A stretch of 5,102 bases of DNA, from NCBI GenBank assembly GCA_030601545.1, contig JAUVTM010000160.1, positions 1 to 5,102 of the forward strand, in the 5' to 3' direction. The notes beneath the pieces were generated by a model. It made no database searches, had not been told where the DNA came from, and saw only the letters and a list, made by a program, of their open reading frames with translations. The position numbers and the translations under genes are program-made. The number at the start of each line of letters is the position of its first letter. Within the stretch, counting starts at the first letter, position 1. This DNA comes from Syntrophobacterales bacterium. Its GTDB lineage: Bacteria > Desulfobacterota > Syntrophobacteria > BM002. Positions 1-4,662 of the stretch are shown one piece after another.

Positions 1-5
1 CCCAG

Positions 6-419
6 ATGGAAACCAAACGAGCGGAATTATTCAAGGTTTTGGGTGTTGATTCCCGCATAAGAATCATCGAGCTCCTGAAGCAAAGAGGGCCTCTCGGTGT
101 CAATGAGATGTCGAAGAGCCTGGGGATCACACCTTCCGCCGTTTCGCAACACCTCAAGATCCTCAAGCACGCTGGACTGGTCAGGAATGAGCGCAAGGGC
201 TACTGGATACCATATCAGATAGATCCAGTTGCCCTAGAAGAGTGTGGGGAATTTCTTGCCAAGATCTGTACCTGCGGCTGTAAGGGAACCGGGGGGTTTC
301 TTGAGGCGGAGCTTGATGGGGCCAAGGATAAGGTTGATCTTCTCCGAAAATATGAAGAGGAACTTCAGGAAGAACTTCAGAGAGTGAAAACTCGAATTGA
401 GGAAGTAGGCGATTCGTGA
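6..419 (+). CDS. ArsR-family winged-helix transcriptional repressor with CxCxC cluster
   Basis: The 137-residue product reads as an ArsR/SmtB-type DNA-binding repressor, a family whose dimers leave the operator on binding a metal, metalloid or other ligand. Residues about 5-75 form the winged helix-turn-helix: the stretch SRIRIIELL, the recognition region LGITPSAVSQHLKILKHAGL (40-59) and a wing at RNERKGYWIPY. Next comes a cysteine cluster, C80 and then C88-T-C90-G-C92, a plausible metal- or redox-sensing site. It is not the ELCVCDL motif of classical ArsR. Residues about 103-134 are charged and heptad-like, so a C-terminal coiled coil or dimerisation helix is likely. The ATG is only five bases from the window edge, so its ribosome binding site cannot be judged and a more upstream start is possible. 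A palindromic candidate operator and a tiny Cys-rich gene lie directly downstream on the same strand. The family call is secure; the ligand is unknown. Confidence 0.9.
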   Translation: METKRAELFKVLGVDSRIRIIELLKQRGPLGVNEMSKSLGITPSAVSQHLKILKHAGLVRNERKGYWIPYQIDPVALEECGEFLAKICTCGCKGTGGFLEAELDGAKDKVDLLRKYEEELQEELQRVKTRIEEVGDS

Positions 420-442
420 AACATCCGGGCTAGGCTCTTTTT

Positions 443-472
443 TTGCCCAATTATTTTAGTATCTACTAAATT
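443..472 (+). promoter_or_regulatory. Weak candidate promoter for the Cys-rich peptide
   Basis: TTGCCC (443-448) could be a -35 box and TAAATT (467-472) a -10 box, separated by 18 bases. Both match sigma-70 consensus poorly. The support is mainly that the palindrome at 449-476 would cover the spacer and -10, as expected for a repressed promoter. The peptide could instead be read through from the arsR-like gene, since no convincing terminator lies between them. Confidence 0.25.
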
Positions 473-476
473 ACTT
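449..476. promoter_or_regulatory. Candidate ArsR-type operator palindrome (7-2-7 core)
   Basis: The core TTTAGTA-TC-TACTAAA (455-470) is a perfect inverted repeat. Extending it to 449-476 gives two 13-base half-sites around TC with 11 of 13 positions complementary. AT-rich interrupted palindromes of about this size are what ArsR/SmtB dimers bind. It sits between the arsR-like stop (419) and the start of the Cys-rich peptide (511), so a bound dimer could block transcription of the peptide. Assignment to the neighbouring repressor is inference from position and shape. Confidence 0.5.
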
Positions 477-494
477 TAAAGAAACCGCTCAGAC

Positions 495-506
495 AAAGGA
501 GGTGAT
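495..506 (+). promoter_or_regulatory. Near-perfect Shine-Dalgarno site of the 36-aa peptide
   Basis: AAAGGAGGTGAT matches the complement of the bacterial 16S rRNA 3' end over 12 consecutive bases. Its GGAGG core ends 8 bases before the ATG at 511. This site is the main reason for calling the very short frame that follows a real gene. Confidence 0.85.
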
Positions 507-510
507 AAAG

Positions 511-621
511 ATGGCCAAAAGGGAGAAAAATGATTGCGGATGTGGTTGCCTGCCCTTGAAGAAGAAAGGCAGGAGTAAGCCAAAGCCGGAGGCTAAAAAG
601 TCCGAAAAATCAAAGAAGTAA
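511..621 (+). CDS. 36-residue Cys/Lys-rich micropeptide with CGCGC motif
   Basis: The frame runs from ATG at 511 to TAA at 619-621 and gives a 36-residue product that I do not recognise as a named family. Visible features are a charged N-terminus, the cluster C9-G-C11-G-C13, then a strongly basic tail rich in Lys, Pro and Ser with 13 Lys after the Cys cluster. There is no membrane segment or signal peptide, so it should be cytoplasmic. The case for a real gene rests on the 12-base Shine-Dalgarno match upstream, the operator-like palindrome before that, and the C-x-C-x-C spacing it shares with the adjacent ArsR-type regulator. A thiolate metal-binding role, such as a metallothionein-like buffer or small chaperone, is inference; an RNA- or DNA-binding role for the basic tail is equally open. 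It ends 36 bases before a strong hairpin. Confidence 0.7.
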   Translation: MAKREKNDCGCGCLPLKKKGRSKPKPEAKKSEKSKK

Positions 622-657
622 ATGACTCCGGAACACCAAAGTTCAGCTTACAATGCG

Positions 658-714
658 GGTCACATCTTAAGTTTTGTCCTTACGCTCAGTATTCTTCGTT
701 CTTAAGATGTGACC
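658..714. repeat. Long-stem hairpin (14-bp perfect inverted repeat)
   Basis: GGTCACATCTTAAG (658-671) is exactly complementary to CTTAAGATGTGACC (701-714), separated by a 29-base loop (672-700). It lies between two convergent genes: 36 bases after the stop of the small peptide and 3 bases beyond the stop of the lytic transglycosylase gene. It could act as a bidirectional transcription barrier, but no run of T follows either arm, so it is not a standard intrinsic terminator. Its loop resembles the apex of the foldback element at 4247-4438, so a dispersed repeat is the alternative explanation. Confidence 0.75.
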
Positions 715-717
715 TCA

Positions 718-1860
718 CTAAGGGGTAAGCCGAAGTTTTTGTCCTGCCCATATGGTGGACCCTTGGATAACGTTGTATCTCCTCAGACTGGCTATAGAGA
801 CGCCTGTTCTGCTGGCAATGTGGCCCAAGGTATCTCCTTTCCGAACTAGGTAATGGCCTTCAGAGACCTTCTCCTTTTCTCTGCTTCCACCTTTACCAAG
901 TTTTTGCATGGCAATATGTAGCTTGGGACCAAATCCAGGAGGAACCTTAATCTTGTAGTTACCCTTGGGCACATAGTTTCTGCGGAATTGCGGATTGAGT
1001 TCTTTGAGGACTTTGAAATCTGTATCGAGAGCAAGGGCCAGTTCGGTCAATTGTAAGCGTTGGGCTATTCTCACTTCTACGGAATCGTACCACATCCGTC
1101 TGTATATCTGCGCCGGGGGTAGGTCAAACCCATAGTGTTGTGGGTTCTCCATGATAATTTTGACGGCAGCGATGCGGAAAATATATCGCTCTGTTTCCAG
1201 GGGCAGATCGAGTCTGTAAAAATCCTTGACCTTTTGTTTCTTCATTTCTCTCTTTAGGAAAGCGTCACCACAGTTGTATGCGGCCAGGGCTAAAGTCCAG
1301 TTGTCGAATGTATCATGTAGTCGTGTCAGGTATGAAATGGCTGCTTCAGTAGATTGTTCAAAGTCTAACCGTTCGTCTATCGTTCGGTTTTTCCGCAGGC
1401 CATATCGTCTACCGGTGCGAGACATGAATTGCCAGAGTCCGGCGGCTCTCTTCCTTGATTTGATATCGGTAATAAGGGCGCTCTCCGCTACAGCCATGTA
1501 TTTGAGGTCATCGGGCATTCCAGCTTCATACAGTTTCTCCTCAAAGTATGGAAAATAGCGCCCAGCTCTCTTGAGCCACAGAAAAACCTGGGCCCGATCC
1601 CAGACAGCAATAGTGAATTCTCGATCCAGCATCTCCAAGACACGCTGGTTCTCGAGAGGGATGGACTCATGGCAAAGGCTGATCGAGCCTGGAAGGGGAA
1701 AGTCACTCAGAACTCCAGCAGGAGCGGACTCCTCGGCGGGACCCGTAGAAGAGGTAAGACCCACCACCACAAGATTGAGAGCCAAGAGAAGGGCTATTGC
1801 TCCGAGGAGAAAAACCAGTAGCGGCTTACTATTCAATGATGGCAGATAAGAGCGAATCAC
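718..1860 (-). CDS. MltD-like membrane-anchored lytic transglycosylase with LysM
   Basis: The 380-residue product should cleave the MurNAc-GlcNAc bond of peptidoglycan, forming a 1,6-anhydro end, in the periplasm. A hydrophobic segment (about 12-35) follows a short basic N-terminus and acts as signal or anchor; no lipobox is visible, unlike E. coli MltD. The SLT/GH23 domain covers about 100-240: predicted catalytic Glu126 in AVAESAL, then GLWQFM (141-146), RTGRRYGL, and AAYNCG (193-198), where the last motif is more often AYNAG. Residues 257-306 look like a degenerate LysM-like region. A clear C-terminal LysM (336-378, starting HYLVRKGDTL) should bind glycan. The start is GTG, supported by AAGAGGT about 8 bases upstream on this strand. 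The gene faces the small peptide gene convergently and diverges from the hydrolase gene. The family is confident; exact MltD orthology is less so. Confidence 0.93.
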   Translation of the reverse strand: MIRSYLPSLNSKPLLVFLLGAIALLLALNLVVVGLTSSTGPAEESAPAGVLSDFPLPGSISLCHESIPLENQRVLEMLDREFTIAVWDRAQVFLWLKRAGRYFPYFEEKLYEAGMPDDLKYMAVAESALITDIKSRKRAAGLWQFMSRTGRRYGLRKNRTIDERLDFEQSTEAAISYLTRLHDTFDNWTLALAAYNCGDAFLKREMKKQKVKDFYRLDLPLETERYIFRIAAVKIIMENPQHYGFDLPPAQIYRRMWYDSVEVRIAQRLQLTELALALDTDFKVLKELNPQFRRNYVPKGNYKIKVPPGFGPKLHIAMQKLGKGGSREKEKVSEGHYLVRKGDTLGHIASRTGVSIASLRRYNVIQGSTIWAGQKLRLTP

Positions 1861-2171
1861 TTTAAGTGACCTCTTGCGTATCCAAAATTGTACCGTCAGT
1901 TGTCGAGACTTAGCTTAGACATCAATGAGATATATTGGCTATGGAACACGCAGTGCCTTCTGGAAAGCGGTTGTCCACTTGCGATTCTCATTGTTCCAAC
2001 CTATGTTCAAAGCAACATCCGTACCATGGAAGTCGTTATCATGGGGCAGAGATCACATCTTTTGTTTTGTAAAATTAAATCTTCTGAGGTAAAAATAGAT
2101 AATTTAAGACCGGCGAGGGTGATTATGAATCCGGGGACAGAATCAGACGAAATCGAGGAAAGGAGGATCAA
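1861..2171. other. 311-bp divergent intergenic region
   Basis: This gap separates the start of the lytic transglycosylase gene (-) from the start of the hydrolase gene (+), so both promoters should lie here. On the minus strand, TACAAT (1888-1893 in plus coordinates) is a fair -10 but has no good -35. On the plus strand, GATAAT (2098-2103) is a possible -10 with only TTAAAT at 17 bases upstream. A reading frame crosses much of the gap but starts at TTG without a ribosome binding site and has no recognisable domain. I see no RNA gene, repeat or riboswitch. Confidence 0.5.
2161..2166 (+). promoter_or_regulatory. Strong ribosome binding site of the hydrolase gene
   Basis: AGGAGG lies five bases before the ATG at 2172, within the purine-rich context GAGGAAAGGAGGATCAA. 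It fixes the start of the hydrolase gene. Confidence 0.8.
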
Positions 2172-2855
2172 ATGAGCGTTAAAGTAACATGGTACAGCCA
2201 CGCTTGTGTTTTGATTGAAACGGAAGGTACTCATTTACTGATTGATCCGTTCATTAGTGGAAATCCTCTTGCACCAGTCAAGCCAGATGAAATCCCGGCC
2301 GACTATATCTTGGTGTCGCATGGGCACGGTGATCACGTGGGGGATACCGTAGATATTGCCAAGCGGACTGGTGCCACTGTGATTTCCAACTTCGAAATAC
2401 ACAATTGGCTGCTGAACCAGGGGGTGGAAAACGGTCATCCACAGCACATCGGAGGTGGATTCGACTATCCGTGGGGGCGGGTCAAACTGACGATTGCCCA
2501 GCACGGTTCAGCCCTGCCGGATGGTTCATACGGTGGCAATCCGTGTGGTTTTCTGTTCTATGTTCAGGGGAAGAAGATATATCATGCCTGTGATACCGGC
2601 CTTTTCTACGACATGAAGTTGATCGGGGAAGAGGGAATTGACCTGGCCATATTGCCCATCGGAGACAATTTCACCATGGGCCCGGAAGATGGCCTCAGGG
2701 CGGTGAAGCTCATCGAACCAAAAAAAGTGTTCCCCATCCACTATGACACCTTTGACATGATTAAACAGGATCCTGCGGCTTGGAAAGGTCGGGTGGAACA
2801 AGAGACCTCGACCCAGGTGACAGTACTCAAACCGGGTGAATATATTGAGCTTTAG
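2172..2855 (+). CDS. UPF0173-type metal-dependent hydrolase (metallo-beta-lactamase fold)
   Basis: The 227-residue product has the compact metallo-beta-lactamase fold of the UPF0173 family, close to that family's usual size. Metal ligands can be read in order: H50-x-H52-x-D54-H55 (SHGHGDHVGD), H111 (AQHGSA), D141 in HACDTGLF and H190 in PIHYDTF. The early motifs YSHACVLIE and LLIDPFISGNP are typical of this family and of its relatives acting on lactones and phosphoesters. There is no signal peptide or membrane segment, so it should be a soluble cytoplasmic enzyme, probably binding two metal ions. The natural substrate of UPF0173 proteins is generally unknown and nothing in the neighbourhood identifies it: the flanking genes are on the opposite strand. 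The start is supported by AGGAGG five bases upstream. All expected ligands are present, so the gene appears intact. Confidence 0.94.
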   Translation: MSVKVTWYSHACVLIETEGTHLLIDPFISGNPLAPVKPDEIPADYILVSHGHGDHVGDTVDIAKRTGATVISNFEIHNWLLNQGVENGHPQHIGGGFDYPWGRVKLTIAQHGSALPDGSYGGNPCGFLFYVQGKKIYHACDTGLFYDMKLIGEEGIDLAILPIGDNFTMGPEDGLRAVKLIEPKKVFPIHYDTFDMIKQDPAAWKGRVEQETSTQVTVLKPGEYIEL

Positions 2856-2876
2856 TAATTGGGGCCCGGATTTTTT
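2832..2876 (+). terminator. Weak candidate terminator of the hydrolase gene
   Basis: CCGGG (2832-2836) can pair with CCCGG (2865-2869), and the second arm is followed by A and six T. The stem is only five pairs with a 28-base loop, and the first arm lies inside the coding region. The T run position suits termination before the convergent transporter gene, which ends at 2889, but the hairpin is poor. Confidence 0.3.
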
Positions 2877-2888
2877 ACTTACCTCTAT

Positions 2889-4184
2889 TCATCCCATCCC
2901 GTTTTTCTGCTCCAGTTCCCGGGCTATGCGGATACCCTCGTTTTCATCTACAAAGTACAACATGATTCCCCCACCGAGAAACAGTACTACTATAGCGAGG
3001 ATGGAATGCCGCGGATTGCCGGTGAGAACGCCCACTAACCCCATCAGTACGGGACCGACCACAGCGGCAAATTTACCCAGCATATTATAGAATCCGAAGA
3101 ACTCAGCCGCCCTATTGGCGGGGATGATGCGAGAGTAAAAAGCGCGGCTCAAGGACTGTACCCCGCCCTGTACCAGGCCGATGGCCACCGCCAGTACGTA
3201 AAACTCGTCTGGACTGTCCATGAATCTGCCCCATACAGTGATCCCGACGTAAACTCCAATGCCCAGTAAAATGGAAGTTTTGGTGCCCAACTTCTCGCCG
3301 AGTTTGCCGAAAAGGATGGCGGCAGGAAAGCCCACAAATTGAACGATGAGCAGAGCCACGATGAGGCTGTCGGCAGGAAAGCCCAGGGACATGCCGTAGT
3401 CCACCGCCATTCTGATGATGGTGTCAACCCCATCTATGTAGAGCCAATAAGCTATGAGAAAAAAGAACACTACCCGCAGTTTGCGGATCTCCGCAAAGGT
3501 TGTTTTAACCTGCAGAAGACCACTGCCGACCATCTTCCAGCCGCTTTTTTTGCGATGGGTCGGTGGCTCCTTTACCCAGATCATTACAGGCAAGGAGAAG
3601 ATGGCCCACCAGATAGCGACGCTGAGAAAAGAGATACGCACCGCTGTCCCGGCATCGGTCAGGCCAAACCAAGCGGGTTTCAGGGTCATGAGTACGTTGC
3701 AAGCGAACAACAGCCCGCCACCCAAATAACCAAGTCCAAAGCCCAGAGCTGAGACCATATCCTCTTTGCCGGAGGGAGCGACGCTTATCAGGAGCGAATC
3801 ATAGAACACATTGCCACCGGAAAAGCCGATGATCCCCAAAATGTAAATGAGAACGGCAATGTGCCAGGCTCCCCGGGCCACGAAAAAAAGGCTGCCGGTC
3901 ATGACAACGCCCATGGCGGCAAAAAAAAGGAGGAATTTTTTCCTTACTCCGCCCTGATCGCCGATTGCTCCAAGCAGCGGTGCCATGGCGAGAACGATGA
4001 GGCTGGCTATGGAATTGGCTAGGCCCAGACGAAATGTACTGGTAGTGACCTCTACGCCCACATTCCAGTACTGTTTGAAGAATATCGGAAAGAAGCCCGC
4101 CATTACGGTTGTGGCAAAGGCGGAATTGGCCCAATCGTAGAGGGCCCAGGATATGACTTTTCTGTCAGTGGCTATATTTGGCAT
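2889..4184 (-). CDS. UMF1/Atg22-like major facilitator transporter
   Basis: The 431-residue polytopic protein should lie in the inner membrane. The N-terminus WALYDWANSAFATTVMAGFF (13-32) is the hallmark of the UMF1 family (relatives of yeast vacuolar effluxer Atg22) within the major facilitator superfamily. The loop GAIGDQGGVRKK (72-83) corresponds to MFS motif A between helices 2 and 3. About twelve hydrophobic stretches are visible, with a basic central loop (about 205-238) between the two halves, and GGVQSLSRAFYSRIIP (340-355) plus EFFGFYNMLGKFAAVVGP (361-378) are typical of the C-terminal half. Yeast Atg22 exports amino acids from the vacuole; substrates of bacterial members are not known. 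The ATG at 4184 has no clear Shine-Dalgarno sequence. The frame stays open about 20 codons further upstream, but without ATG, GTG or TTG, so this start is kept. The gene is convergent with the hydrolase gene, with a 33-bp gap, and a foldback element begins 63 bp upstream. Confidence 0.92.
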   Translation of the reverse strand: MPNIATDRKVISWALYDWANSAFATTVMAGFFPIFFKQYWNVGVEVTTSTFRLGLANSIASLIVLAMAPLLGAIGDQGGVRKKFLLFFAAMGVVMTGSLFFVARGAWHIAVLIYILGIIGFSGGNVFYDSLLISVAPSGKEDMVSALGFGLGYLGGGLLFACNVLMTLKPAWFGLTDAGTAVRISFLSVAIWWAIFSLPVMIWVKEPPTHRKKSGWKMVGSGLLQVKTTFAEIRKLRVVFFFLIAYWLYIDGVDTIIRMAVDYGMSLGFPADSLIVALLIVQFVGFPAAILFGKLGEKLGTKTSILLGIGVYVGITVWGRFMDSPDEFYVLAVAIGLVQGGVQSLSRAFYSRIIPANRAAEFFGFYNMLGKFAAVVGPVLMGLVGVLTGNPRHSILAIVVLFLGGGIMLYFVDENEGIRIARELEQKNGMG

Positions 4185-4246
4185 TCCAGCGGTCGTCTCA
4201 ATCTCTGCAGGGATGTCTTCGTGGTTCAGTCTTGTGAGAAGTTTTT

Positions 4247-4438
4247 ACCCTAACGTTGCAAACCCAAACCGGTAAGAATCGCTAGGCTCGCGCCATAGCA
4301 CCCCATCTGCGGTTGTGCTCGCCTCGGCCAGGCTCTCACGTACGGTAAAGTACGCTTCGTCCTGACCGAGTCTGTGCGCAACCACATCTGACGCACTCTG
4401 GCGCGTTTTTCCTCGGAGTAGGTCTGCAACGTTAGGGT
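4247..4438. repeat. 192-bp nested foldback element with 14-bp terminal inverted repeats
   Basis: ACCCTAACGTTGCA (4247-4260) is exactly complementary to TGCAACGTTAGGGT (4425-4438). Inside, further arms pair in register: CGCGCCA (4289-4295) with TGGCGCG (4399-4405); GGTTGTGC (4311-4318) with GCGCAACC (4376-4383), one G-T; CTCGGCCAGG (4323-4332) with CCTGACCGAG (4361-4370), one mismatch in DNA; CGTAC (4339-4343) with GTACG (4350-4354) around a six-base loop. No reading frame of note lies inside. Possible readings are a non-autonomous foldback or MITE-like repeat, a structured 5' leader of the transporter gene, or a structured RNA. TTTA at 4244-4247 recurs at 4438-4441 and could be a target duplication if the inverted repeat is trimmed by one base, but that is short and AT-rich. 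No transposase is present. Confidence 0.8.
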
Positions 4439-4466
4439 TTACAACATTCTCACACTACTTTTTCAA
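4438..4466 (-). promoter_or_regulatory. Candidate promoter for the transporter gene, upstream of the foldback element
   Basis: Read on the minus strand, TTGAAA (4466-4461) and TGTAAA (4443-4438) are separated by 17 bases, and TGT immediately before the -10 gives an extended -10. Matches to sigma-70 consensus are 5 of 6 and 4 of 6. Transcription would start inside the outer arm of the foldback element and carry most of it as a roughly 245-base leader of the transporter mRNA. The prediction is by eye only. Confidence 0.3.
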
Positions 4467-4473
4467 GAAAAAG
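4458..4473. repeat. Short perfect palindrome CTTTTTC-AA-GAAAAAG
   Basis: Seven-base arms surround a two-base centre. It overlaps the candidate minus-strand -35 box, so a protein-binding site is possible. Low sequence complexity makes chance plausible. Confidence 0.35.
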
Positions 4474-4482
4474 GCTGGGGCC

Positions 4483-4509
4483 GAGATTGATCTCAGTCTC
4501 TTTTATAAT
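4483..4509 (+). promoter_or_regulatory. Perfect TATAAT box preceded by a small palindrome
   Basis: TATAAT at 4504-4509 is a perfect sigma-70 -10 box, but the hexamer 17 bases upstream (CCGAGA) is not a -35; TTGATC (4487-4492) is too close at 11 bases. GAGAT-TG-ATCTC (4483-4494) is a perfect 5-2-5 inverted repeat in the place where an activator or repressor could bind. If used, it would give msrB a leader of about 145 bases. Confidence 0.3.
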
Positions 4510-4581
4510 CCATGAACGGAGAGATTCCAAGGATCAAAAGTTTTTCAACAACTCACAAGCAACACGTTTGTATGTAATGGC

Positions 4582-4615
4582 TTGGACTCCTTTCCTACTA
4601 ATGATTATCATACTG
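4582..4615 (+). promoter_or_regulatory. Candidate msrB promoter overlapped by a Fur-box-like palindrome
   Basis: TATCAT (4606-4611) is a 5-of-6 match to a -10 box, with a weak -35 TTGGAC (4582-4587) 18 bases upstream. ATGAT-T-ATCAT (4601-4611) is a perfect inverted repeat over the -10. The 19-mer 4597-4615 matches the classical E. coli Fur box GATAATGATAATCATTATC at 13 of 19 positions by hand count. Position over the -10 is typical for repression. It implies iron-linked control of msrB, which remains inference. Confidence 0.35.
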
Positions 4616-4650
4616 ACAAAGAACGCGAGTCGATAATCCACCAAGGTGGA

Positions 4651-4656
4651 AAGGAG
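4651..4656 (+). promoter_or_regulatory. Ribosome binding site of msrB
   Basis: AAGGAG ends six bases before the ATG at 4663, in the context GGAAAGGAGATAGTA. It fixes the msrB start and therefore includes the twin-arginine signal in the protein. Confidence 0.8.
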
Positions 4657-4662
4657 ATAGTA

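Noticed and set aside
427..448. Possible intrinsic terminator after the ArsR-type gene (GGGC...seven T...GCCC)
   Set aside because: The T run lies inside the loop, not after the stem, and the stem would be only four pairs.
1226..1558. 110-codon plus-strand frame opposite the lytic transglycosylase gene
   Set aside because: It overlaps the catalytic domain on the other strand, including the GLWQFM motif, and has no recognisable content.
2053..2070. TCACATCTTTTGTTTTGT matches 660-677 at 16 of 18 bases
   Set aside because: A rough estimate gives a few tenths of such matches by chance in a window of this size, the sequence is low in complexity, and there is no inverted partner arm at the second site.
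1888..2175. 95-codon plus-strand frame across the gap before the hydrolase gene
   Set aside because: It starts at TTG with no ribosome binding site, has no recognisable domain, and occupies the region that must hold the divergent promoters. Only its last 16 codons have a possible ATG and weak ribosome binding site.
3339..3752. 137-codon plus-strand frame opposite the transporter gene
   Set aside because: It is antisense to conserved membrane helices of the UMF1-like transporter, has no domain, and is explained by the codon pattern of the true gene.
4512..4577. 21-codon frame MNGEIPRIKSF... just after TATAAT
   Set aside because: No ribosome binding site, and the start would lie only about three bases after the -10 box, upstream of the expected transcription start.
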